Positions 12,914 to 25,058 of a stretch of DNA of 64,000 bases are shown in pieces. The translations under genes were made by a program, and so were the position numbers. Position 1 is the stretch's first letter. Each line of letters opens with the position of its first letter. The stretch is from Apostichopus japonicus (Eukaryota > Echinodermata > Holothuroidea > Aspidochirotida > Stichopodidae). Where the stretch lies: positions 3,138,501-3,202,500 of the forward strand of contig NC_092580.1 in assembly GCF_037975245.1 (NCBI RefSeq), in the 5' to 3' direction. The notes under the pieces were generated by a model. It was not told the DNA's origin, made no database searches, and was given only the letters and a program-made list of their open reading frames with translations.

Positions 12914-13137
12914 TGCTCTCCATACATTTATAGAGAAACCAAAGCTTCCATGCGACTATGCAGCTACTACCGATGGCCCAAGTGAAGCTGCACCACATGC
13001 CAGTGAGGCCACTGCTGAAGACATTGCAGCAAACAAATTTGCAAGAGTGGCCGGAGGTTCACAAAAATCTAATGAAGAACATCCAGAAAGCTCAGGAGAG
13101 GCAGAAGAGGAATTACGATAAGAGACTTAAGCAAAAG
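12914..13137 (+). CDS. Integrase exon: post-core segment
   Basis: The acceptor AATGTCAG at 12913 is in phase with the donor at 10498. The first frame reads FIEKPKLPCDYA, matching the 'GRKPKLPVD' motif that follows the catalytic core. After a frameshift near 13045 a second frame reads NIQKAQERQKRNYDKRLKQK, the conserved helix before the C-terminal domain. About 35 residues usual between the catalytic Glu and the KPKLP motif are missing, so one exon may be unrecognised or lost. The donor appears to be AAG|GCATGT, a GC-type site. Confidence 0.65.
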
Positions 13138-13269
13138 GCATGTATTTCTGCAATTAACTTTAATTATTTGTTGTCACCCCCACCCAGAAGGGATGATTGA
13201 TATCCATGTTACTAACATATAACTCTTATACATTCGGTCATATGCTTCTTTAGCTGTGTGTTTGACTTG

Positions 13270-13372
13270 TATTCTTTTTGTATTTTTTGACCTTTTTATT
13301 TGTAAAGCGCCCTGAGACTTCTGTTACGGGCGCTTAATAAGAACTGTTTATTATTATTATTATTATATTAGT
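13270..13372 (+). repeat. LINE/SINE 3' tail with (TTA)n
   Basis: The sequence 'tttgtaaagcgccctgagac...gggcgcttaataagaactg' followed by (tta)n resembles the conserved 3' tail shared by many invertebrate L2/CR1-type LINEs and their SINEs. Only the tail is recognisable. Confidence 0.5.
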
Positions 13373-14018
13373 CTGGAGAATATCAGTAGTGTGGATACAC
13401 ATTTTCTTGACTACTGATATTTCTTTTAGGAATGATTGTATGCCAAACAATGCATTAGTGTTGAAATTCTCAACTAAAAAGTGAATTAAGAATTTGTAGC
13501 AATTGAAACAGCATTGCTTGTGTATAAAGATCTCCCCAATAAACCTGCCTAGACACTATTTCAGTTAAAAGTCAAATGTTGAATTGCAAAGGGTTGAAGC
13601 GATGGAGAATAAATATTCATTTTTAAATGCATTGTACACTGACACATCATCACTCCTATGATATTCTTTTTTTATTTTCCCTTTAGACAGCTGCTATGGG
13701 ATGGTAACTGTCATTACTATGACGTGAATGCTCTCTGGCAGTTAGCTGGTTTAGGTCATCACAGAATATAGTCGTTGATAATTTTCAATGAATGTTTTTT
13801 GAGTGTACCTTTTTGCAAAGTTAAGTAAGATTGAAGCCATCATTATCTACTGTGAATCATGTTGTATCCATGATGTAGCTTCGCCTGAGTTTTGTGAGTC
13901 ACTTATACATGTTCTTTGCAGCCCTATCTCACCACACTGCAAAATAAATTTCTTTTATTGAATTGAATTTTGTAAAGAAACATTTGAGAATAACTTGTTC
14001 TCTAAAAACTTCCCACAG

Positions 14019-14236
14019 GGTTTTAACATTGGAGATGCAGTCATGGTGAAGAATGCGCGGAAGGAAGGGGGAAAAGGTGGTAAACTGGAGAAATGGTGGA
14101 ATGGGCCATACACAGTCCATGAAGTTCTCCCAAAAGGGCTATATAGGCTGCAAAATAAAAATGGGGAAGTAATGAAGAAAAAGGCTAATAGCATCCATCT
14201 CAAGGAATTCTTCAAGGAGAAAGCTAATTTATTTCA
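14019..14236 (+). CDS. Integrase exon: C-terminal domain with GPY motif
   Basis: The acceptor is TTCCCACAG and the donor is TTTCA|GTAAGT. The single open frame begins GFNIGDAVMVKN and continues KLEKWWNGPYTVHEVL, then GLYRLQNKNGE and HLKEFF. WNGPYTV is the GPY/F module that marks Gypsy, retroviral and Ginger1 integrases. The exon joins in phase with the preceding one through a GC-AG intron and has no internal damage. By family it acts in DNA binding and multimerisation of the integrase. Confidence 0.85.
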
Positions 14237-15657
14237 GTAAGTAAAAGCTATCTATACATTGTGTTGTGATCTGCTGTGACTAAATTTGATGATGTGTTTT
14301 GTTTAAATGGTACAGAAATACTTACACATGCAAAGTCACAGGCTATAGTGCAGTAAACGTATTTAAACAGCCAACATTTACTCAAAACGTTCTAATGTGA
14401 TATTTGAACAAAACAGGTTAACATTATGTTCTAGTTATTTTATTCAAGATTCATTTTGCATCCCTAGTCTTAAACAAATACACAAAGGACAAGGGATTAT
14501 ACAAATGCAAAGCTCTAGGTGTTGTTTGCCATTGGGACTGCATTGAATGTAAATGTTTGCTCACATACAAAATCAACAGTAAATTTGAACAAAAAGTGCT
14601 CTACGTTTAATGGAATTCAGATTATTCATTCAATGGCCCCTTTTATATCTCATCTAGAACAAGCTTGTTCATCCAGAGGTAAAACAGTAAGTAGATGCCT
14701 GCTGTTTAAAAGTATGTAAGGCATGCCTTCAGAACAACTAATTAACATGAATTTGTTTTTCCAAGCAGTGTTCATCCCACATTATAGTTGTTGATGCATG
14801 ATTTCTAATTTTGCACATTGACAAAACAGGTATTTTATTCATTCAGAAACAGTCAAATGAAGTATGATTCCATCTAAACTTTAAAAAAAATCACACTACA
14901 TGCAGACAAGGCAAGTGGATTTAACTGTAGTAAAAAACATCTCTTAGTGCCTCTTCCCTTCACATCATTAAATTAGTAATTTAACCGGCAAAATAAGCTA
15001 AGTGAGATGCTCGAACATAGTGTGAATAGACTGTAACTCGTATGCAAAGCTTCATCGTTTTGAAGTTATAAAGTGGCTCGCCTACGTCACTTTTGAAGTG
15101 CCCTCAATCCTCAATGTAACAAAATGGCCGTTATTCAAATGGGTAAATGAAATAATTGGAAAATCGCGTAAAATTCAGGGAAACTTTATTTTGCTTAGTT
15201 ATTTCACAAATGGAATTAGAAAATTATCCCCTACTGCATGTACTCTGCAAAAACTCAGAGTTTATTTCTCCTTTAAATTAGTAATCATCTTTAAGTGACA
15301 GTTGTGCTTTTTTCTTGTAAATATATTTCAGTAGTTAATAATGTTACATCATCTCTTTCTCTCCTCATGATGCAATTTGACTCAATGTATCATCGTTTTT
15401 TGCCAAGTGAAGTCTAACTCACAGTAACAGTTTAACAACATACTTGATGTCATTCCGTTACATATCAACTCCTTCTACATCCACATTAGTTTACTTGTCT
15501 GTGTTATTCTTTCAACACCCACCCTGTGTTGTAATAGAATAACTGTCAAAAAATTTCTCTTTCTCCATCTACTCAGGGATGCATTACCTGACTCTGACCC
15601 TGGTCGCATTCTGTCACATATACTAGACTTGACACTGAGATGCAAACATTTGGCATT

Positions 15658-17706
15658 ATAATAATAATAACAATATATAATAATATAATAATAATAATAA
15701 TATAATAATAATAATAATCAGCAGTTATTTTTACGATGCTTAAGCGACCACAAATTTGGGAGAAGCCCGCAAGGGCTTATGGATGACAACTTACACGCCC
15801 AACCCTTTTTAATTCCCCAGTGAATGAGGTCGCCAGGAGGAAAATCCTGTGGCGACTAGATCTAAATTTTTCCCAAATTCTGGTCGCCCAGAATGAAAAT
15901 GTGATCGCCACTTTGATATGCTAAATATTAGTACAAAAAACACTAGGCCTAGGCTCAACATCGAGTAGCACTAGACTGTACATGTGTACATGCACAGAAC
16001 AGGGTTGGGCGATGTATCGAAAATTATTATTATCGCGATAATTTTTTTTCAAGACGATATTTTTTGAGGATTGAACAAATGACGATAACTTCTTGTGAAA
16101 GAAATTTGATATAAATGTGGGAAAAAAATGCAATTATCCTTTCTCCGTTTTATGTGTAAATGTTATTCAAGCATTCCATGTTTAAGAAATTAGTTGAAAA
16201 GAAATCAAGTTTATCAACTTCATTTACTGACTTTTGAACTTCGTTAAAACCCGTCCTTTACAACATTCACTGTATAGAGAACAAAACTCTGAAAATCAGT
16301 AGAGAAATTACCAATTGTGTACGAAAAGTAAGTTGGTACACCTTTCAAATCTTACGAAAGATCGAGCAAAATACTTTCGAAAAATTCACGCGAAACTGGC
16401 ATATCGTGCTAAATGCAACAAATGTCATGTAAACAAGGCTCTAGTACACCCATTTATGAATTAACCATAAGACCACATCTGGCGTTAAGCGGGGGAAAAA
16501 GAAAGTATTTCTAGAATTTCCACCAAAAAAGGAAAAATTATTATCCTACCTCAGTTAAGTGTATAGTAAATAGCCTAACCACTTCGTCGGCTACGGATCT
16601 CACGTAACAACAAAAACACAACTATAAATTGTATTTTGACGTTCTCTACAAGGACATGGAAACAATATTTAGCATTTAGTTAATCATGCCAAGTGGCCTA
16701 AAATATGGAATTGCAAGGTTTACTTTTATAAATATGACCATACCGTAGCTATCGGGGCCATGATATCGTGCTATGTCTGTATGGTATAGACTGTGCCTCG
16801 TGTATCCACTATCATGGGGAAAAGAATGTTTTGTTCATGCGGAGGAGTCGGTTGGCTTGAGGTGTGTTTTACTTACCTTCATGTTACGGGGATATTTACC
16901 AACTTTTCTTAAACGTCTAAGATAATATTTCGCATAACTTTACCGATCCTTTACTGACGGACCTAATTAATTCTAGAGAGGAGCCAAAATAGTTTACTCC
17001 ATGAAAAGTTTTTTGGAAACGTGCCAAAAATGTTAACAAACAGGTGTTAGACAGGGGGTTGCAACTTGCTTGACAAGGTACCTAGTAAAATTTGCTGCAC
17101 ATGTAGCCTACCAGGGTTAAACACTGCAGTTGTAAACTGATGTACGTATAGTGCACGCTGTTCATTGTTAGGCAGTCTTGAAACGGGGCTTTGCCGAACG
17201 TAGTTTGTTTCATAATATCGACAGTTTTGTAAGTTAAACTTTTTAAAGATTGTAAGACAGATTAAATCTCTTTTCATTTTATCACATAATATTGCTACTC
17301 TAACTTGTCATTTTAAAATTTTGAACAGTTTCGTGACAATTTAAATTCATCATGGTGAAATTTTCAGTTGCAAAAACTGATCGCCAAAGTATTATAGGTC
17401 TGGCGACTAGCATTAATTTTTCCAGAAATTCTCATCGCCAGCCGAGAATTGTGGTCGCCAATGCGACCATGGCGACCGTAATTAAAAAGGGTTGTACACG
17501 CCAGGTGGCTACCAATTCAACATTTTTAACTCAAATTTGGAATCTTTTCAATTTAGAAAGTCATTTCAGATGGGAAAACCGTCGATTGCTCTTGGATGAA
17601 AAACCCACCTTACTATGACCCGGCCGGGAATCGAACCCCGAACCTCCCGATTGCTAAGCCTCATTGCTTCAAATGCCACTGCCTTTATCCACTCAGCCAC
17701 AGCACC
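15658..17706 (-). mobile_element. tRNA-derived SINE, split by a hAT-like insertion
   Basis: On the minus strand the head carries an A box, tggctgagtgg (plus 17689-17699), and a B box, ggttcgattccc (plus 17626-17637). The 3' end is a (att)n tail at plus 15658-15720. The spacing and A box resemble tRNA-Ser/Leu ancestry. Both outer ends abut 'ggcatt' (15652-15657 and 17707-17712), a possible short target duplication. The element at 15800-17494 interrupts the body. Lack of tRNA secondary structure beyond the boxes argues against a functional tRNA. Confidence 0.7.
15800..17494. mobile_element. hAT-like non-autonomous element, 1695 bp
   Basis: The ends are caacccttttttaatt-like: caacccttttt at 15800 and aaaaagggttg ending at 17494. 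They are flanked by a perfect 8-bp duplication, tacacgcc, at 15792-15799 and 17495-17502. Subterminal 'gtcgcca' and 'tggcgac' words are repeated at both ends and could be transposase-binding repeats. No transposase frame is visible. It is inserted in a SINE, so it is younger than the SINE. A partial inverted relative lies at about 30840-31330. Confidence 0.85.
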
Positions 17707-18521
17707 GGCATTCTCCATATGCCCCTGATCTTTTCCTATGATGCTTTACTCTTTTCATAATCTTCCTCTCATTCATCCCCTCCCAGTGATGTAGTACCCT
17801 CAAAGAACTTCCTGGTACTGGTTTACTGAGTTCATGTAATTTGTACAAACAATCATTCTGTCAGGTTGTAAAAGATGCTGCTTTTAATATAATTTTGGTC
17901 CAAACCAATTTTTCTGTTAAACACAGTTTCAGTTATCATTAAGTGACACCTTCACAGAAATTATGAGCTTTCTGTGACTTGTAAAAAACATTGAATATTA
18001 TGTTTATTGAGTTTTCAAGTTCCAAAAATGGACATGCTGGCATAACCAACAATGTGAAGAACTGAGCTATTAAATTAACTTTCAAATGATGTTCACAGAT
18101 CCACCTGTTGAATGCCCAAAAGATTTCAGTGTTTTAACATGTGACATGTTATTTAAGCTGGCAAACACTCTTTCTGTACTATTCAAAGTTTTATGACAAA
18201 GGCTTTCCATCCAGCAGTAATTTGAGACCTTATGAATGTGGAAAGATGGAGATGCTGGATAATGCTACTAAAGTTACAACTGTTTGAGAATGTTTATGGT
18301 TTGATGTAGCATAGCAGACCAACAATTTTGTAACTTTTTTCTTGATAGTACAGTATCTCAATCAAGCGATACAAAGTTGCTGCAGTGTAGTCTATTTATG
18401 CTCATTAACTCTACATGTCATGTCGCTTTAGGACGGCAATCAAAGCTGAGCGAGTCACATCCCCATATTTAAATATAATTTCTATTTCTTGTAAATGTGT
18501 TTAAATTTCTTAATTCTCTAG

Positions 18522-21500
18522 GAGTATCAAGCAAAGGCCTCATCTGGAATGGGTCTTAATGATGCACCGAATGAAAGAGAAGTGGATGAGGGGGCAGCAG
18601 TCATCAGTGTGAGTAATATTGTACACCAATGTCTTGCCCATGACACGGGTTAAAATGATACTTATTGAGCTAAGTAAATTTTCAATCCACATTCCTTTGG
18701 TTTGGATGACAATCGTGACATCTGCAGTTGTGCAGTCTTGTGTGGAAATATATTTGATTTAAATGTGTGTTTGTGATGCCCAGCTTGTAAAATTATAGAA
18801 GGCAAGCTTGGAAAGATGTATCATAGTTCCTATGTAGGTGTACTACATTGAGTATAAGAAGCCTGTTGTTTGTGGTCTAGGTCAAAGGTCATTTCAGGTC
18901 AAATTATGATATCTCAAGAAGAGTGTTTCTGGTTGAGGTCAGCTTATGTCATGTGGGATCATACATAGGTCAGATTGTGAAAGAAATGTATCTCAAGAAT
19001 GGAAGCTTGGACCAATCTAATAGTTGGTATGGAAGGGTATCATATTGAGTTCAAGAAGGCTGTTGTTTCTGCGTGACAGTGATCAAAGTCCATAACAGGA
19101 GCCAAATTGTGAATAATTTGTAAACATGGTATCTCATGAAGGGGAGATGGTCAGATCACATGTTTTGGTATGTTGGTGAAACACATTGATAGAGTACAAG
19201 GAGCTTATTTGTATGTAAGTCAAAGGGTCAATTCAACAAGAGGAAGCTTTTAGAGATGTCATATATACATTTGCATCAATTGGGCAGAAGAAGTTGAGCA
19301 TCTCACATTGTCATTTTGAATATATTGTTTGAATATATATATATATGTCAGATTCATACAAAAATGTAACATATGTGTTACTTTGTTTTAAACCCTCGGA
19401 CTTTATGATGATTTTACTTTTCTCAGAAAGTCAAACGCAAAATACCAATATTGCTCAACATGCATGAACTACATTTATTGTCTGCAGTTATGACATTGCA
19501 CAGATGACAGAAATAAATACACGTGCATGTCACAAATAGTAGCACATTAACATACCTGGAGCCGGGCATATGTAGAAAACTAGTTAATGTTTGCCAAAGC
19601 TGCACATCCAGCTTCTTTGAAACTACGCAATAGTAATTTTGGTTCTAAAACTTCTTTTCAGTTCTCAACAATGTAATATATAATTTATAAAATACTCAAT
19701 AGCTCTGTTTACATAAACCATACCTGACACCCTGGGAATTCATGTGATTATGGTTATACCAACTCCTCTCTCTGTGGAATGTACATGAGTGATCATGACC
19801 ATACCTGACACCCTGGGATTCCTGTGATTATGGTTATACCAACTCCTCTCTCTGTGGAATGTACATGGGTGATCATGACCATACCTGACACCCTGGGATT
19901 TCCTGTGATTATGGTTATACCAACTCCTCTCTCTGTGGAATGTACATGGGTGATCATGATCATACCTGACACCCTGGGATTTCCTGTGATTATGGTTATA
20001 CCAACTCCTCTCTCTGTGGAATGTACATGGGTGATCATGACCATACCTGACACCCTGGGATTTCCTGTGATTATGGTTATACCTGCAACTCCTCTCTCTG
20101 TGGAATGTACATGGGTGATCATGACCATACCTGACACCCTGGGATTTCCTGTGATTATGGTTATACCAACTCCTCTCTCTGTTTAATGTACATGAGTGAT
20201 CATGACCATACCTGACACCCTGGGATTTCCTGTGATTATGGTTATACCAACTCCTCTCTCTGTGGAATGTACATGGGTGATCATGACCATACCTGACACC
20301 CTGGGATTTCCTGTGATTATGGTTATACCAACTCCTCTCTCTGTGGAATGTACAAGGGTGATCATGATCATACCAGACACCCTGGGATTTCCTGTGATTA
20401 TGGTTATACCAACTCCTCTGTCTGTGGAATGTACATGGGTGATCATGACCATACCTGACACCCTGGGATTTCCTGTGATTATGGTTATACCAACTCCTCT
20501 CTCTGTGGAATGTACAAGGGTGATCATGATCATACCTGACACCCTGGGATTCCTGTGATTATGGTTATACCAACTCCTCTCTCTGTGGAATGTACATGAG
20601 TGATCATGAGTACATATTGAATGTCTTAATACAGAAATGAAGCACTATTTGGAAACACGGTAATGGGTTAACAATCTTCATTATGATAATGCGAAGGGTT
20701 CACATGATCTCGATCACACCTAGCCTCTGATTTTGATAAGTTAATGACCTGATAACAGGTGATAATTCAATTTTCCCATATGAATACATGGTACTTCATC
20801 TGCATATTAATGTGTGAACAATGTTTTGTTTCAGGGGGTGCCTTACAGAGGAAACACATGCTCTGTAGCAGCAGGTATTCAACTGATTAAGGCCTCACAG
20901 ATCTTACATAGCTACAGTAAATGCTGAGCAGCATTCTTTACCAGTTTTAGAGTGCATTACTCAAGTGGTTGAGTCAATGGTACAGGAATATTCTCCAACT
21001 TTTTGCCTTGAAAGCCTGGAAAGTGTCTTGGAATTGTTTCCAGAACTGAATGATGGACTGGAACATGACACTGTTGAATTTCTCCAGTGTGTTTTTGCAT
21101 CAAAGTGTAAACTTTGTGAGACCAAATGTACACTGCATGCAAGGTAAATTATTTATTTTATCCATAGTAGTAGTAGTACAGTTGCAATATTTAATTCTTT
21201 TTTTTTTACTATTCTTGTAACACCCAGACAATATCTTGGCTTCTATTTCACACATGACTTCCTGCTCCATTATAATTATAAATGAATGCTTCCTTTCTCA
21301 TGATGGGTGTATAAGAAACATCAACATTGCATGGTTATTAGTATATAGTTGAACAATATGGACACATCAGTTCATTTAGGGTTTTTTCTTGTAGTATCAT
21401 CGTTGACAGGTTTTACCTGTACAGCTCACTGGCGTAGGAAGGTATTTTTGTCAGGGGGGTCTGATGCATGATGGATTGTGATTGGGGAGGGGTCTTAAAA

Positions 21501-24323
21501 ATTTCAAAATGGGTGGGGGGCACCCCTCCCCTTTGGAAAATTTTTGAACAATTAGAGGCCAACAGATGCTGTTTAATGCCACAAATGTCTGAATTTGTAA
21601 TAAAATTTTCTCATATTTCCTGATTTACTTTACTCATCTTACGTGCAGTTGCCAGGCGTGTACGTGCTATACGGATATGCATGAACTACGGAGTAGCGGC
21701 GATGGTGTATGTACTATGTCAGTATGTATGCCTGACCTACCGTACATGAACAAAACAAACGGAGTTCTGTACACACTGTAGCATATAAGCTAGCACAACC
21801 TAAACATGCAGCACATTGGTCTGGATGAGGTTCGATCCTGACTTATTTTGACGGTATGCTAAACACTAGCGAATTTCCGGCGGAGATAGTGATTCCCAAT
21901 AATCGCAGTACTAAACAGTCTGAACAATGGTGAAAGACTACGTTCTGAATTTCAGAAAATAGTTCAAAAATGAAAGGGGTTTTTACCCTCGACAACTGGG
22001 GGGGCAGAAGCATACTTCCGTCCCCCCATGTTTTCGCCTGTCGCCCCCCCATCCCCCCGCTTCCTACGCTCTTGGTACAACTTGCAGATTGCATAACAAC
22101 TCCTATCCTGCAAATAAGGCATTGGTATTATGCCGCAGGTTTTGCACCTTTGATGCAATGATCATTTTGCTTTTATATCTGCATTGCATTAACAGTAAGT
22201 GTATATCCATTACATACAGGTGCTTGATGGTGGAAACAGAAAACTCAATGATGTGTACATCATGCAACAGGTCATGGAAAGGTGGTTGTTGTGATTATAC
22301 AGTCCTACCACTATATCCTTCTCAATACACTGATTGCAGTGTTCAGTGACTGCTTGCGAGAGTTCTTCGACTGGGAACCTGTTGATGGTGGCTTGTGTTA
22401 AACATGGTACACTTATAATTTTCTACTTTGTTGTGATTAAAATGTCACAAAGTAAAGCAGATCATTAGATGCATAAAAGAGCCTCATATAGAGGATTAAC
22501 ATTGACCAAATTAGTGTTTTGTCCTTCAAGATCAGATAAACTTTAATGGGAAATATTGGTTCCATGAGGAACAAAAACCTATGTGGTCATGAAAGTGTGT
22601 GTATGTTTGTAATGCCCTGCTTTAAACGCAATATCTCAAGAAGGGAATATTGGACAGATCTCATATTTGGTAGGTAAGTTTACCACATTGAGTACAAGAC
22701 AGTGTTGGAGGTCAAAGGTCATGTTATTGATGTAAACAGGGGTCAAATTGAGAAACCTAGTAAACACGATATCTCAGGAAGTGCAGCTTTATCAAAAGTC
22801 ATGTTTAGTATGTAGGTGTACCAAATAAAATGTTAAATTTAAATAGATATCTCAAGAGGGGGAAGCTTGGGCAGATCTTGTGTTCAGTATACTGATGTAG
22901 CACCTTGTGTACAAGAAGCCTGGCAGTGTAGGTCAGCAAGTGTCATTGTGAATAATTTGCTAGTCAAATGTTGTTGCTTTGTAGCTGTGTTAAATAAGAG
23001 CAAGTTTATTACACTCTCGAAACAGTTTGTCAGATTCATAAAACTTACTAATGTTTATCATTGAATCATTTTACATTCTGGTTCTTAATATTACAACGCT
23101 GTGTTAGATCCATGTTCTTGATGTTTATAGGAATGTGTAGCAAATGAAGTTACTAGTCAACCTCAGTAAAGTTAAAGTTGACTTCAAAATTAAAATGTTT
23201 GAACAGACACCAAAAAATGGTGTCACAAATAATTTACAAGTGCCAGTTCTGATTGAACTTGAAATGGAAAAAAATAATTCTCTTTTTATACACTGTGGAT
23301 CCACCAACAGCATTGTAATATCACCTGTATCCATGAATACACCTGACATTCTAATGGTGCAGATTGTTCGCTTCAGTCTGTCATCAAGGCCGAAAAATCA
23401 GAGAAGTGTTACAGTCAATAAATCTGTAACACTGAGCAGTGTGGAATACGAAGCCGTGGGTGTGTTAGTATGCTTGGATAGTGATTTCATGAATAAATGC
23501 ATATGCGCCTGTTTGTGTATTAGAATAGTCAGCTGAAAAGCAGTATCAATAATATGCAAATTAGGTAAGAGTGCATCTTGCTATAAGTGAAGCATGACTT
23601 AATAGACTAAATTGATATGATGAATTATGCAGTTTTATATGCACATGTCTACCAGCTGTCCAGTTTTACCTGGGTTTGTCTGGGTGTGCCTAAACAGGTA
23701 ATACAACAAGTTTTGATTCCAGGAAATATAAGCTGGTCTCCTACTTTGGAAGGGAGGTGCACCCTTTTGTGACCCATATATACCCTGTCAATGACAGCAA
23801 TACATATTTATATGTGATAATTTACAATGTAATGAAAAAGTTTATGTCCTAAGACCTTTGATGGAAATCAAATAAATAGTGTCTCAGAATGCTAATTGTT
23901 GCATCTTATAACATCTAAAGACTCAACAGCTTCCAGTGGGTGTGTGTGGAGAGGTGGGAGGGGTGACCCCTGCCAGGTGCCTGATGGCAGAGCAGGCCCC
24001 TGGACCCTATTTGTTAGAGCTTCATGCCAAAGTGCTCAACAATGCTGGCTTTGCCCTGTTTCTAAAAATTGAATGCATTGGTCGAATGTTAATTTAATGC
24101 TCACAAATACACTAAATTGAGATAAAAGATAATTATTCTTTTTTTCCTCTCTGACAGTGTCATGAAGGTGACAGCATTGATAGAGGTCATTACAAAGCTG
24201 TTGTTAAGGATGACAGAAGGAATAATTGGCTTCTGACAGATGACAGCGAGGTGTCACCAACTTCAGAAAGTTATGCTCTGTTTGGATGCAAACAGGAAGC
24301 ATGTGCAGTTGGTTACAGACAAG
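18522..24323 (+). CDS. USP (peptidase C19) domain exons
   Basis: The proposed exons are 18522-18608, 20835-21143, 22220-22406, 23131-23467 and 24158-24323. The Cys box reads GVPYRGNTCSVAAGIQLI, with catalytic Cys in GNTC. It is followed by LEHDTVEFLQCVF (the usual 'QQDAHEFL'), two CxxC pairs (CKLC, CTSC) as in the USP zinc finger, PDILMVQIVRFSL (the 'P.IL.L.LKRF' motif), and the His box HEGDSIDRGHYKAVV then WLLTDDSEV. By family it cleaves ubiquitin or a ubiquitin-like modifier from proteins. The sequence does not show the substrate. Phases agree at 18608/20835, 21143/22220 and 23467/24158. Frameshifts are apparent near 20905 and 22345, and the 5' part of 23131-23467 is uncertain. OTU and Ulp1 are excluded by the box motifs. 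Confidence 0.75.
18780..19260. repeat. Diverged tandem repeat ('ggtcaaaggtca' type)
   Basis: Diverged units contain 'atctcaagaag', 'ttga(g/t)tacaagaagcctgttgt' and 'ggtcaaaggtcat'. Related units recur at 22620-22925. Both lie in introns of the USP part. Degeneracy prevents an exact period by eye; the spacing is roughly 120-140 bp. Confidence 0.45.
19718..20609. repeat. 81-bp minisatellite, about 11 copies
   Basis: A unit beginning 'ccatacctgacaccctggga' repeats at about 19718, 19799, 19879, 19960 and onwards to about 20531, mostly 80-81 bp apart. One copy has a small insertion near 20082. The units are highly similar. Because 81 is a multiple of three, both strands stay open over long stretches. 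This is a repeat property, not evidence of a gene. It sits in the intron just before the USP Cys-box exon. Confidence 0.95.
21427..22074. mobile_element. hAT-like MITE, 648 bp
   Basis: The ends are cactggcgtaggaag and cttcctacgctcttg, inverted over the inner 10 bp and partly outside. Flanks are an 8-bp duplication with one difference: gtacagct at 21419-21426 and gtacaact at 22075-22082. G-rich and C-rich stretches lie just inside each end. It is intronic in the USP part. Confidence 0.75.
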
Positions 24324-25058
24324 GTAACAATGTTATTAGCTTGACTGCAGTATGATCAATGTTAATGTATGGTAAAGTTATTTTCCACTGTTGCACTTAC
24401 AAAGTATTACATTCACATTGACAATCGTAAGGTGATTTGAAGACAATGGAAGTCAGTGGGTGTCTTGATTTTAGAAATTGATCTACAAAATAACAATATT
24501 ATTTTATAATGATCCCTGGACGTAGTGGCTGAATATGTTTGTATGTGCTTATATGATTTGAAAAGGTTATAAAATAAGTAAAATTTCACATCCCACCAGC
24601 TGCTTGCCAAAATATTTCAGAGTAGGGTAAATTTAACATTTTTTTCCTTTGGCAAATGATGAAATACTTTAAGTGAATGCCATTAGTACTAAATAAACTT
24701 AAGAGTTGCCATGGTGAGAGTGGAAAATGTTGGTAAGTTTATTGGCTAAAATATGAGTGCGTGATGGGTTCAAGAATTGGCCATGACATTGAAAACCATG
24801 CAACATGATTTCAAAAGTGAATTCATTTCATATCTGTAGCCTTCATAGTGCATAGATTTTATGTAATAATTTATAATTCTCTGTAAGCTGTTCTGATCTG
24901 GTAAATTAGATATTCACATTTAATGCAAGTGCAAAATGGGAGGGGTGATTATTACTTAATTGATGATTGATTTGTCAAAGTTACTTCACAATGAGGTACT
25001 AATGTACCCTGATTGTGTTTTGTTTATGTCAGTTGTGTTCAATTTTATATTTTGACAG

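Noticed and set aside
17620-17706. Functional tRNA gene on the minus strand
   Set aside because: A and B boxes are present, but the sequence runs on into a SINE body with an (att)n tail, and the acceptor stem does not pair convincingly.
19793-20558. Long open frames on both strands with 27-residue repeats
   Set aside because: They follow from the 81-bp tandem unit, occur on both strands, and have no splice or start context.
18522-24323. Reading the protease as Ulp1 or OTU, as in known Ginger1 elements
   Set aside because: The GNTC Cys box, the P.IL....RF motif and the GHY...W..DDS His box are USP (C19) hallmarks; no OTU 'DGNC' or Ulp1 'HW...D' pattern is seen.
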